A stretch of 64,000 nucleotides of DNA from positions 1 to 64,000 of the forward strand of contig JAFRMR010000023.1 in the NCBI GenBank assembly GCA_017430535.1, in the 5' to 3' direction. The number at the start of each line of letters is the position of its first letter. The first letter of the stretch is position 1. Made by a program: the position numbers and the translations under genes. Origin of the DNA: Clostridia bacterium (GTDB taxonomy: Bacteria > Bacillota > Clostridia > Oscillospirales > Acutalibacteraceae). Under the pieces are notes generated by a model that had not been told where the DNA came from, ran no database searches, and was given only the letters and a program-made list of their open reading frames with translations. This document shows positions 26,727 to 34,630 of this stretch, one piece after another.

Positions 26727-26755
26727 ATTATAAACTGGAGCAGTATTATTGTCAA
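26727..26755 (-). promoter_or_regulatory. Consensus promoter of the yfhO-gtrA-acyltransferase operon
   Basis: Minus strand TTGACA (26755-26750), 17-nt spacer, TATAAT (26732-26727): both hexamers are perfect. Because the promoter lies at 26727-26755, any start upstream of 26692 is excluded. Confidence 0.85.
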
Positions 26756-26769
26756 GTTATGCCGGTTGC

Positions 26770-26803
26770 AAAAAAATCCCGGGCCCTTTCATAAGGGTCC
26801 GGG
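26770..26803 (-). terminator. Terminator of the iron alcohol dehydrogenase gene
   Basis: CCCGGACCCTT and AAGGGCCCGGG (minus strand) form an 11-bp stem with one mismatch and a 4-nt loop, followed by seven T. Confidence 0.9.
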
Positions 26804-26818
26804 TAAATAATTATATAA

Positions 26819-27967
26819 TTACATAAGAGAGCGGAAGAGGTTTTCTATCTCCTCAACGCTTGTATCTCTGGGGTTGCCGGGGCGGCAGGCATCTGCAAAA
26901 GCATCCTTTGCCAGCACGGGGATATCCTCTGCCTTTACTATATTTGCGAGCCCCTGAGGAATACCGACATCAATGGAGAGCTGACGGACGGCTTCAATTG
27001 CAGCTGTTCTGTATTCATCCTGAGTCATGGAGTCCACGCCTTCAACGCCCATTACCCTTGCTATTTCACGGTACTTTTCGCCGGTGTATTCTTTGTTGTA
27101 TTCCATAGACATTGGCAGAAGAATAGCGCAGGCCATACCGTGGGGAGTATCATAATGAGCCGAAAGAGTATGCGCCATTGCGTGGTCAACGCCCAGGCCT
27201 ACATTTGAGAAGCCCATACCGGCAACATACTGACCCAGAGCCATACCTTCCCTGCCCTCTTTTTCGTTTTTGACTGCGGAGCGAAGGGAGCGGGCAATAA
27301 TTTCAATAGCTTTGATATGGAACATATCGGAAAGCTCCCAGGCGCCTTTGGTGGTGTAACCTTCAATGGCGTGGGTAAGGGCATCCATACCGGTAAATGC
27401 GGTTAAGGATGCGGGCATTGTGGACATCATATCCGAATCCACAACGGCAACAACGGGTATATCGTGAGTATCTACGCAAACGAATTTTCTTTCTTTTTCA
27501 ACATCGGTAATAACATAGTTGATTGTAACCTCTGCGGCAGTGCCGGCGGTGGTGGGCACGGCAATAATGGGAGCGCAGGGATTTTTTGTGGGGGCTACGC
27601 CTTCAAGGGAGCGGACATCGGCAAACTCGGGGTTGGTAATGATTATACCTACGGCTTTTGATGTATCCATTGAGGAGCCGCCGCCTATGGCGATGATATA
27701 ATCTGCCCCTGCTTCTTTAAATGCTTTTACTCCGCCCTGAACATTTTCAACGGTGGGGTTTGCCTTGATATCGCTGTAAACTTCATAGGGAAGGCCTTCT
27801 GCATCAAGCAAATCAAGCACTTTTTTGGTGATGCCGAACTTTATGAGATCCGGGTCTGTGCATACAAGAGCTTTTTTAAATCCTCTTGCTTTGATTTCGC
27901 CGGGGATTTCTTTGATTGCCCCTGCGCCGTGATAGGATGTTTCGTTAAGTATAAATCTGTTTGCCAT
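26819..27967 (-). CDS. Iron-containing (group III) alcohol dehydrogenase
   Basis: A 382-residue NAD(P)-dependent dehydrogenase. The nucleotide loop AIGGGSSMDTSKAVG is near residue 95, and metal-binding motifs MDALTHAIEGYTT and GVDHAMAHTLSAHYDTPHG supply the Asp and three His ligands. It resembles the FucO (lactaldehyde reductase), 1,3-propanediol dehydrogenase and butanol dehydrogenase group; which alcohol it uses cannot be told here. It is transcribed alone, with its own promoter and terminator, divergent from the aromatic operon. Confidence 0.92.
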   Translation of the reverse strand: MANRFILNETSYHGAGAIKEIPGEIKARGFKKALVCTDPDLIKFGITKKVLDLLDAEGLPYEVYSDIKANPTVENVQGGVKAFKEAGADYIIAIGGGSSMDTSKAVGIIITNPEFADVRSLEGVAPTKNPCAPIIAVPTTAGTAAEVTINYVITDVEKERKFVCVDTHDIPVVAVVDSDMMSTMPASLTAFTGMDALTHAIEGYTTKGAWELSDMFHIKAIEIIARSLRSAVKNEKEGREGMALGQYVAGMGFSNVGLGVDHAMAHTLSAHYDTPHGMACAILLPMSMEYNKEYTGEKYREIARVMGVEGVDSMTQDEYRTAAIEAVRQLSIDVGIPQGLANIVKAEDIPVLAKDAFADACRPGNPRDTSVEEIENLFRSLM

Positions 27968-28005
27968 AATTACCTCCTGAATATTATAATTGTTTGCACA
28001 CCTAA

Positions 28006-28034
28006 ATAATACAATAAACCGATGAGTTTGTAAA
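28006..28034 (-). promoter_or_regulatory. Promoter of the iron alcohol dehydrogenase gene
   Basis: Minus strand TTTACA (28034-28029), 17-nt spacer, TATTAT (28011-28006). Confidence 0.65.
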
Positions 28035-28055
28035 TGCTTTTTATATTTTTACTTA

Positions 28056-28084
28056 TTGACAATTTAATTATTAAGTGGTAGAGT
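28056..28084 (+). promoter_or_regulatory. Promoter of the aromatic amino acid operon
   Basis: TTGACA (28056-28061), 17-nt spacer, TAGAGT (28079-28084) with an extended TGG. Transcription would start near 28091, just ahead of the leader-peptide ribosome site. Confidence 0.7.
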
Positions 28085-28114
28085 ATACAAAACCGTGAAA
28101 GGAGTTTCCGTTTT

Positions 28115-28213
28115 ATGAAAAACTCAATCAGATGCACCTCAAGCGGAAATTCCGCCGGATATGCTTACGTTCGCTTTTTTGCGGGCTTTATTTTTGCATA
28201 CAAAAAATCATAA
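28115..28213 (+). CDS. Phe/Tyr-rich leader peptide of the aromatic operon
   Basis: A 32-residue frame too short for usual gene calls. AAAGGAG at 28098-28104 sits ten bases before the ATG. The sequence ends GYAYVRFFAGFIFAYKKS: Tyr at 16, 18 and 29 and Phe at 21, 22, 25 and 27, seven aromatic residues in fourteen. It is followed by a factor-independent terminator before pheA. E. coli pheL (about fifteen residues, seven Phe) is the classic parallel, but this one also senses Tyr. The inferred role is a ribosome-stalling sensor of charged tRNA-Phe and tRNA-Tyr; the peptide itself need have no function. Confidence 0.85.
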   Translation: MKNSIRCTSSGNSAGYAYVRFFAGFIFAYKKS

Positions 28214-28269
28214 AGTAAACCTTACGTAAGCAGAAATTGAAACACTTTAAACGGTTCTGTTTCGTACGG
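28163..28269 (+). promoter_or_regulatory. Attenuator switch: pause and antiterminator helices
   Basis: GCTTACG (28163-28169), inside the leader codons, is exactly complementary to CGTAAGC (28225-28231). If a stalled ribosome covers the first, the freed segment can form an antiterminator: GAAACA (28239-28244) with TGTTTC (28258-28263), extended by CCTTACG (28220-28226) with CGTACGG (28263-28269, one mismatch). That fold traps the terminator's left arm in its loop. A ribosome reaching the stop codon at 28211 would cover 28220-28226 and favour termination. Pairings are seen; the switching is inferred from the known mechanism. Confidence 0.65.
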
Positions 28270-28280
28270 AACCGTTTTTT
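28249..28280 (+). terminator. Attenuator terminator ahead of pheA
   Basis: AACGGTTC (28250-28257) and GAACCGTT (28269-28276) form an 8-bp stem with an 11-nt loop, followed by six T. It lies between the leader peptide and the first structural gene. Confidence 0.85.
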
Positions 28281-28303
28281 AATACCGTACGGGGGAAATG
28301 GAA

Positions 28304-29404
28304 ATGAAATATGATTTAGCTCAGCTCAGAGAGCAGATAGACAGCGCCGACAGAGAGATCGCCCTGAATTTTGAAAAAAGAATGCAGGTGGTTTCCGCTG
28401 TTGCCGCATACAAAAAAGATACGGGTATTCCGGTTGAAGACCGGGAAAGAGAAAAGGCGATAATTGAAAAAAATCTCAGATATATAGAAAACTCAGAAAT
28501 TACGGGATATTACTCGGAGCTTGCCGAAAAAATGATTGAACTGAGCAAAAAATACCAGTTCCGGCTGAACAGCGGAATGAGAATAGCCTACAACGGAACC
28601 GAAGGCGCTTTTGCGCATATTGCTTCCCAGTCCATATTTCCGGGTACGGAGCTTATATCCAACGATTCCTTTGAAGAAACCTATAACTCCGTTGTTGAAG
28701 GAAAGTGCGATGTGGCCGTGCTTCCCATTGAAAACAGCTCCGCCGGTGAGGTGGGCGCCGTGGTGGACCTTATGTACGGCGGACCGCTGAATGTAAACGG
28801 AGTGTATACCCTTCCGGTATCCCACAACCTGCTGGGCTTACCGGGGACGGAATTCGATAAAATCAGCACTGTTGTCAGCCACCCTATGGCTCTTGCGCAG
28901 TGCGAAAAATACATAAAAAAATACGGCTGGCAGCTTACAACAGCTGAAAGCACCGCTGCGGCGGCAAGATATGTTTCACAGCAGAATAATCCCCGCCTTG
29001 CCGCCATAGGCAGCGAAGAAACAGCAAAGGCGAACTGCCTTGAGGTTATCAGCAGAAACATAAACGATCAGAGAGACAACACAACAAAATTTGCTGTTTT
29101 TTCAAAGCAGATAAGCAACGATATTCTCGGCAAGAAGATTGAAAAGTTCATATTGCTCTTTACGGTAAACGACAAACCCGGCGCACTTGTAAAGACCCTG
29201 AGCGTTATTGCCGACTTCGGGTTCAATATGCAGGTGCTGCGAAGCAGACCCGTAAAAGACAAGGCATGGCAATACTATTTTTATACGGAAATAGAGGGTA
29301 ACAGCAATTCGGAAAACGGGCGTAAAATGGCGGAAAAGCTGAAAGAGCAGTGCGAAACAATAAAAATCATAGGTCATTTCAGTGAAAGCGGAGTTGAAGT
29401 ATGA
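28304..29404 (+). CDS. pheA: Bifunctional chorismate mutase / prephenate dehydratase
   Basis: A 366-residue fusion. Residues 1-85 are an AroQ-type chorismate mutase (LAQLREQIDSADREIALNFEKR), about 92-270 the dehydratase (YNGTEGAFAHIASQSIFPGTE, VLPIENSSAGEV) and about 280-365 an ACT domain (NDKPGALVKTLSVIADFGFNM, LRSRPVKDKAWQYYFYTE) that in relatives binds phenylalanine for feedback inhibition. It converts chorismate to prephenate and on to phenylpyruvate. The G-run at 28291-28295 favours ATG 28304 over ATG 28298. First gene of the aromatic operon; its end overlaps aroB as ATGA. Confidence 0.95.
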   Translation: MKYDLAQLREQIDSADREIALNFEKRMQVVSAVAAYKKDTGIPVEDREREKAIIEKNLRYIENSEITGYYSELAEKMIELSKKYQFRLNSGMRIAYNGTEGAFAHIASQSIFPGTELISNDSFEETYNSVVEGKCDVAVLPIENSSAGEVGAVVDLMYGGPLNVNGVYTLPVSHNLLGLPGTEFDKISTVVSHPMALAQCEKYIKKYGWQLTTAESTAAAARYVSQQNNPRLAAIGSEETAKANCLEVISRNINDQRDNTTKFAVFSKQISNDILGKKIEKFILLFTVNDKPGALVKTLSVIADFGFNMQVLRSRPVKDKAWQYYFYTEIEGNSNSENGRKMAEKLKEQCETIKIIGHFSESGVEV

Positions 29405-30408
29405 TTATTAAAGCTCAGGGGTATGATATAATACTCCAAAATAATTCAATAAGCAGAGCCGGTGATTATTTCAGTCTTGACAGGAAAGCCATAATAATCA
29501 CCGATACCGGTGTGCCTGCCGGGTATTCGCAGGCTGTTCTGAAGTGTTGCGGAAAAGGTTCTTTTATAAAAACCATTCCCATGGGAGAAAACAGCAAAAG
29601 CTTTGAAGTGCTTGAGGATATACTTGCCTCAATGCTTGAAAACAGTTTCGGGCGCAGTGACTGCGTTGTTGCCGTAGGCGGAGGCGTCGTAGGCGATATT
29701 TCCGGATTTGCCGCATCGGTTTATATGCGCGGTATTGATTTTTACAACATACCCACAACGGTTCTTTCTCAGGTGGATTCTTCGGTCGGCGGAAAAACAG
29801 CAATCAATTTTTGCGGTGTAAAAAATACCGTTGGTTCATTTTACAGACCGAAAGGCGTATTGATTGACACAAATGTACTCTCCACATTACCGCAGAGGCA
29901 GATTAACAACGGCCTTGCCGAGGCTGTAAAAATGTCCCTGACAAATGATGAATCGCTTTTTAATCTGTTTGAAAATGAAAACCCTTATGAAAATCTCGGA
30001 AAGATAATTGAAAACAGTATAAAAACCAAATTATCCGTTGTAAACAAAGATGAAAAGGAAGCCGGTTTAAGGCGGGTGCTGAATTTCGGCCATACAATAG
30101 GGCACGGAATTGAAGCTGACAGCGCAGGAAACTTATATCACGGCGAATGCGTGGCTCTGGGAATGATACCTATGTGCTCGGATGAAGTAAGAAGCAGGCT
30201 TATTCCCGTGCTTGAAAAGCTTTCCCTGCCCACGGTTTGTGAAGGCAATACCGGCAAAATATATGAGGCTATGCTTCACGATAAAAAAGCGACGGGAGAT
30301 TATATTACCGTTACTTTTGTTGACAAACCCGGATCATTCCGCTTTGAAAAGCTATCCCCCGCTCGGCTCAGGGAAAGAATCACTATGGCAGTCAAGGAGA
30401 AAAAATAA
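29401..30408 (+). CDS. aroB: 3-dehydroquinate synthase AroB
   Basis: A 335-residue enzyme cyclising DAHP to 3-dehydroquinate, second step of the shikimate pathway, using NAD+ and a divalent metal. Signatures: VAVGGGVVGDISGFAASVYMRG for NAD, TTVLSQVDSSVGGKTAIN for substrate, and metal ligands in LNFGHTIGHGIE and the LYHGECVALGM motif. Somewhat shorter than E. coli AroB. Its ATG overlaps the pheA stop and its stop overlaps aroC. Confidence 0.96.
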   Translation: MIIKAQGYDIILQNNSISRAGDYFSLDRKAIIITDTGVPAGYSQAVLKCCGKGSFIKTIPMGENSKSFEVLEDILASMLENSFGRSDCVVAVGGGVVGDISGFAASVYMRGIDFYNIPTTVLSQVDSSVGGKTAINFCGVKNTVGSFYRPKGVLIDTNVLSTLPQRQINNGLAEAVKMSLTNDESLFNLFENENPYENLGKIIENSIKTKLSVVNKDEKEAGLRRVLNFGHTIGHGIEADSAGNLYHGECVALGMIPMCSDEVRSRLIPVLEKLSLPTVCEGNTGKIYEAMLHDKKATGDYITVTFVDKPGSFRFEKLSPARLRERITMAVKEKK

Positions 30409-31499
30409 TGAAAAATACATTGGGAAGCAGTGTAGCCGTAACAATATTCGGCGAGAGCCACGGCGAGTGCATCGGCGCCGTGATTGACGGCCTTGCACCG
30501 GGCATAAAAATTGATGAAGATTTTATTGCTCATCAGCTGACTCTGCGCAGACCGGCCGGCAAAACAGGAACAAAACGGGTTGAAAAAGATGATTTCAGAA
30601 TTGTAAGCGGTGTTTTCGGCGGCAAAACCACCGGCACTCCGCTTTGCATAATTATCCCTAATGAAAATGTAAAATCAGCGGATTATGAGGCTTTTTCGGG
30701 CCTTGTAAGGCCCGGTCATGCGGATTACGCCGCAAACTGCAAATATCACGGATTTGAGGATTACAGAGGCGCAGGCCATTTCAGCGGGCGGCTTACTGCG
30801 GCCCTGGTTGCAGCCGGCGCAGTTGCCATAAGTGCTCTGAAAGAAAAAGGAATACTTATAGGCACCCATATTGCAAGATGCGCCGGAATAGATGACGCAA
30901 ATTTCACCGATTACGGCAAGGACATAGAAAAACTTAATTCAATGAATTTTGCCGTGCTTGATGATAAAGCTGCCAATGATATGAAAGCCGCCATAGAGAA
31001 AGCCGCCGCAGAAGGCGACAGCGTAGGCGGTATTCTTGAAACCGCAATAACGGGGCTTGAGCCCGGTATAGGCGAACCCTGGTTTGATACGGTTGAGGGA
31101 ATGCTTTCCCGCGCTTTGTTTTCAATACCTGCGGTGAAGGGCGTTCAGTTCGGCGGAGCCTTTGAAAAAACGGACCTTAAAGGCAGCGAATATAATGACC
31201 CGTTTGTAATCAAAGACGGGAAAATACAGACCGTCACCAACAACAATGCAGGCATAAACGGCGGTATAACAAACGGTATGCCCGTAATTTTCGGCTGCGC
31301 AGTAAAACCCACGCCTTCAATATTCAAAGAGCAGAAAACCGTTGATATAAACAAAATGGAAAATTCGGAAATCCGGATTCAGGGAAGGCACGACCCCGCA
31401 ATCATACACAGGGCAAGAGTTGTTGTTGACAGCGTTGCCGCTCTTGTTATCTGCGACATGCTTGCCGGAAGATATGGAACGGATTATCTCGGAGAATAA
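30408..31499 (+). CDS. aroC: Chorismate synthase AroC
   Basis: A 363-residue FMN-dependent enzyme making chorismate from EPSP, the last common step. Conserved FGESHGECIGAVIDG opens the protein, RPGHADYAANCKYHGFEDYRG (split across 20 residues) contains the active-site His, and the C-terminal QGRHDPAIIHRARVVVDS carries the RHD signature. The ATG overlaps the aroB stop by one base. Confidence 0.97.
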   Translation: MKNTLGSSVAVTIFGESHGECIGAVIDGLAPGIKIDEDFIAHQLTLRRPAGKTGTKRVEKDDFRIVSGVFGGKTTGTPLCIIIPNENVKSADYEAFSGLVRPGHADYAANCKYHGFEDYRGAGHFSGRLTAALVAAGAVAISALKEKGILIGTHIARCAGIDDANFTDYGKDIEKLNSMNFAVLDDKAANDMKAAIEKAAAEGDSVGGILETAITGLEPGIGEPWFDTVEGMLSRALFSIPAVKGVQFGGAFEKTDLKGSEYNDPFVIKDGKIQTVTNNNAGINGGITNGMPVIFGCAVKPTPSIFKEQKTVDINKMENSEIRIQGRHDPAIIHRARVVVDSVAALVICDMLAGRYGTDYLGE

Positions 31500-31500
31500 T

Positions 31501-32709
31501 ATGAAAGCTGTATTTGAACCTTCTGTATTAAAAGGGACAATAAAAGCTCCCCCCTCAAAGAGCGACGGTCACAGAGCCATTATCTGCGCCTGCCTGAGTG
31601 AAGGAAAAAGCGTTATTTCGAACCTTGATTTTTCAGATGATATCTGCGCTACCGTTGACTGTATGAGAGCCTTGGGTGCGGAAGCCGAAATATCGGGAAA
31701 CCGCCTTACGGTGAATATGGGAATAAAAGAATGCGATTACGCAGAGCTTGACTGCAGAGAAAGCGGCAGTACGCTCAGGTTCCTTATACCCCTTGCATCT
31801 GTTTTCTGCAAAAGGTGCAGATTCACCGGCAGCAGTCGCCTTTTTGAAAGACCTCTTTCTGTTTATGAGAGTATTTTTGAAAAGAGCGGCGCAGATTGGT
31901 CCTCAGATAATAACTCGCTTAATTTATCCGGCGCCCTCAGACCGGGCTGTTTTGAAATACCCGGAAACATAAGCAGCCAGTTTATTACCGGACTTCTGTT
32001 TGCTTTGCCCCTTCTTGATAATGACAGCAGGATTGTTATTACACCGCCCTTTGAGAGCAGGCCTTATATTGATTTAACATTAAGAAGACTTAGTGATTAC
32101 GGAATATCCGCCGTGTTTCCGAAACCGGATACAATTGATATTTACGGCAATCAGAGATACACCGCAGCTGACACCTCAATCGAAGGCGACTGGTCAAACT
32201 CGGCATTTTTTGAAGCTTTTAATCTTACCGGCGGTAATGTTACCGTTACAGGCCTTAATGAACTGAGCCTGCAGGGAGATAAGGTTTACAGAGAATTTTT
32301 TAAGCAGTTATCCGGTACCGGTTCGGTTATTGACCTTTCGGACTGCCCGGATCTGGGTCCTGTCTGTTTTGCGCTTGCACATATAAACGGAGCTGTTTTT
32401 ACCGGGACAAAAAGGCTGAAGTATAAAGAAAGCGACAGATGTGCCGCTATGGCGCAGGAGCTTAAAAAATTCGGAATCAGATGCGAAAACAGGGATGAAA
32501 GCTTTACCGTTTACCCTTCGGTGTTAAGACGGCCCGCAGAGCCCCTGAATTCTCATAATGACCACAGAATAGTTATGGCTCTGTCTGTTTTATGCTCTTC
32601 TGTAGGCGGAGAGATACAGGGCGCGGAAGCGGTAAGAAAAAGCCTGCCCGGTTATTTTGAAATGATTGAATCTCTGGGAGCGGAGGTAAAACTTTATGAA
32701 ACTGATTAA
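31501..32709 (+). CDS. aroA: 5-enolpyruvylshikimate-3-phosphate synthase AroA
   Basis: A 402-residue enzyme transferring enolpyruvyl from PEP to shikimate 3-phosphate. The substrate loop KAPPSKSDGHRAIICA, RESGSTLRFLIPLAS, GDWSNSAFFEAF and LKYKESDRCAAMAQEL are all in place; the SDGHRA variant replaces the more common SISHRA. The start is ATG 31501, directly after the aroC stop; the open frame before it is inside aroC. It overlaps tyrA by 14 nt. Confidence 0.95.
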   Translation: MKAVFEPSVLKGTIKAPPSKSDGHRAIICACLSEGKSVISNLDFSDDICATVDCMRALGAEAEISGNRLTVNMGIKECDYAELDCRESGSTLRFLIPLASVFCKRCRFTGSSRLFERPLSVYESIFEKSGADWSSDNNSLNLSGALRPGCFEIPGNISSQFITGLLFALPLLDNDSRIVITPPFESRPYIDLTLRRLSDYGISAVFPKPDTIDIYGNQRYTAADTSIEGDWSNSAFFEAFNLTGGNVTVTGLNELSLQGDKVYREFFKQLSGTGSVIDLSDCPDLGPVCFALAHINGAVFTGTKRLKYKESDRCAAMAQELKKFGIRCENRDESFTVYPSVLRRPAEPLNSHNDHRIVMALSVLCSSVGGEIQGAEAVRKSLPGYFEMIESLGAEVKLYETD

Positions 32710-33553
32710 CAATCAGAATATAATGATAGTAGGTCTCGGGCTTATGGGCGGCAGCTACGCAAAAGCCCTTAAGCGCCTTGACTTTCACATTGCGGCAATT
32801 GATAAAAACCCGGATTCCATTGAATATGCGCTGAATCACGGAATAATCGACGAAGGGTATACTCAGCCCGACGAAACAGCCCTTAAAAAATCGGATATTA
32901 TTATTTTCGGGCTTTACCCGGGAATATTTAAAAAATGGATTGCCGAAAACCAGCATATGTTCAAAAGCGGAGCGATAATCACCGACGTTACCGGCGTAAA
33001 AAGCTGCATTGTTTACGATATACAATCCGTTCTCAGAGAGGACGTAAAATTTATAGCGGCGCACCCTATGGCAGGACGTGAGGTTTACGGCGTTCAGAAC
33101 AGTACCGAAAAAATGTTCCGCGACGCAAACTTTATTGTTGTGCCGACAGATAAAAACACCGGAGAGGAAATTGAATGGTGTAAGGAATTGGGGCGGCTGC
33201 TGGGATTCATAAATGTTACGGTACTTTCCCCGGAAGAACACGACAGGATGATAGGCTTTGTGTCGCAGCTTACCCACTGCATAGCAGTTGCTCTAATGAC
33301 CTGCTCGGATAATACACACCTTGCGGATTACACCGCAGACTCATTCCGGGATCTGACAAGAATAGCAAATATAAATGAAGTGATGTGGAGCGAACTGTTT
33401 TTGCTTAATAAAGAGCCACTTCTTGCGGATATAGACAGATTTATGAACGAGCTTCAGACCATAAGGAATCTGCTTGAAAATGACGACAGAGAAGGGCTGA
33501 AAGCAAAAATGCGGCTTTCAACCGAAAGACGCGCCGCATTCAACAAAAGATAA
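32696..33553 (+). CDS. tyrA: Prephenate dehydrogenase TyrA
   Basis: A 285-residue NAD(P)-dependent dehydrogenase turning prephenate into 4-hydroxyphenylpyruvate for tyrosine. The Rossmann loop IVGLGLMGGSYAKAL is at residues 11-25, the catalytic region AAHPMAGREVYGVQ contains the conserved His, and FVSQLTHCIAVAL is the second signature. There is no ACT domain, so feedback control by tyrosine must lie elsewhere, which fits the Tyr codons in the attenuator. It overlaps the aroA end. Confidence 0.94.
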   Translation: MKLINNQNIMIVGLGLMGGSYAKALKRLDFHIAAIDKNPDSIEYALNHGIIDEGYTQPDETALKKSDIIIFGLYPGIFKKWIAENQHMFKSGAIITDVTGVKSCIVYDIQSVLREDVKFIAAHPMAGREVYGVQNSTEKMFRDANFIVVPTDKNTGEEIEWCKELGRLLGFINVTVLSPEEHDRMIGFVSQLTHCIAVALMTCSDNTHLADYTADSFRDLTRIANINEVMWSELFLLNKEPLLADIDRFMNELQTIRNLLENDDREGLKAKMRLSTERRAAFNKR

Positions 33554-33586
33554 ACAATACTCAGGAACCTTTAAGGAGAAATAAAA

Positions 33587-34618
33587 ATGAGCATGAATAT
33601 GGATTTTGAGAAAAAACTGGCAATACCCATGGAGGTAAAGGAAATGTACCCTATTTCCGCAAAGGTTGAACAAACCGTAGAGAAAAAGATAGCGGAAATG
33701 AAAAAGATATTCAGCGGTGAGGACAGCAGATTTCTGCTTATTATCGGCCCCTGCTCCGCAGACAGGGAAGACAGCGTAATGGACTATGTTTCAAGGCTTG
33801 TTCCCGTTCAGGAGAAGGTAAAAGATAAAATAATGATAGTGCCCAGGATTTACACAAACAAACCCAGAACCACCGGCTCAGGCTACAAGGGTATGCTTCA
33901 CCAGCCGGACCCCAACGCGAAGCCCAACCTTTTTGAGGGAATTACCGCTATACGCCAGCTTCATATGAGAGCGGTAAGCGAAACCGGCTTTGTATGCGCG
34001 GATGAAATGCTTTACCCCGGCAATTCAAAATACCTTGACGATATTATCGGCTATATTGCCATTGGCGCAAGAAGCGTTGAAAACCAGGAGCACCGCCTTA
34101 CCGCCAGCGGAATTGATGTGCCCGTAGGTATGAAAAACCCCACAAGCGGCGATATTGAAGTTATGATGAACGCCATAACCGCGGCCCAGGGCTCTCACCA
34201 TTTTATTTACAGGGGCTGGCAAGCCCACTCACAGGGCAACCCCTACGCTCACGCTATTTTAAGGGGCTATGTAAACAAGCACGGCAATTCTTTGCCGAAT
34301 TACCACTATGAGGATCTTGAATTTGTAAATGAAAGATACCTTGCATCGGGGCTGAAGAATCCCTCTGTAATAGTTGACTGCAACCATGCAAATTCAGGCA
34401 AAAAATTCATTGAACAAATCAGGATTGCGAAGGAAATAGTTACAAGCAGAGATTATAACCCCGATATCAAGAAACTGGTAAAGGGACTTATGATTGAAAG
34501 CTATATAGAAGACGGATGCCAGAAAACCGGAGAAATATACGGCAAATCGATAACCGACCCCTGCCTCGGCTGGGAGAAAACAGAAAAGCTAATTTATGAG
34601 CTGGCCGACAGGCTGTAA
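33587..34618 (+). CDS. aroF: Class I DAHP synthase (AroG/AroF type)
   Basis: A 343-residue TIM-barrel enzyme joining PEP and erythrose 4-phosphate, first step of the shikimate pathway. Motifs of the E. coli-like class: LLIIGPCSADREDSVMDYV, VPRIYTNKPRTTGSGYKGM, GARSVENQEHR, VGMKNPTSGDIEV and VDCNHANSGKK. It is preceded by a clear AAGGAG site 33 nt after tyrA. Whether Phe or Tyr inhibits it cannot be read from sequence; the symbol is a family label only. Confidence 0.95.
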   Translation: MSMNMDFEKKLAIPMEVKEMYPISAKVEQTVEKKIAEMKKIFSGEDSRFLLIIGPCSADREDSVMDYVSRLVPVQEKVKDKIMIVPRIYTNKPRTTGSGYKGMLHQPDPNAKPNLFEGITAIRQLHMRAVSETGFVCADEMLYPGNSKYLDDIIGYIAIGARSVENQEHRLTASGIDVPVGMKNPTSGDIEVMMNAITAAQGSHHFIYRGWQAHSQGNPYAHAILRGYVNKHGNSLPNYHYEDLEFVNERYLASGLKNPSVIVDCNHANSGKKFIEQIRIAKEIVTSRDYNPDIKKLVKGLMIESYIEDGCQKTGEIYGKSITDPCLGWEKTEKLIYELADRL

Positions 34619-34630
34619 AGGATGACTGAA

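Noticed and set aside
28085..28297. T-box leader ahead of pheA
   Set aside because: No conserved T-box sequence or stem I features; the region is filled by a translated leader and an attenuator instead.
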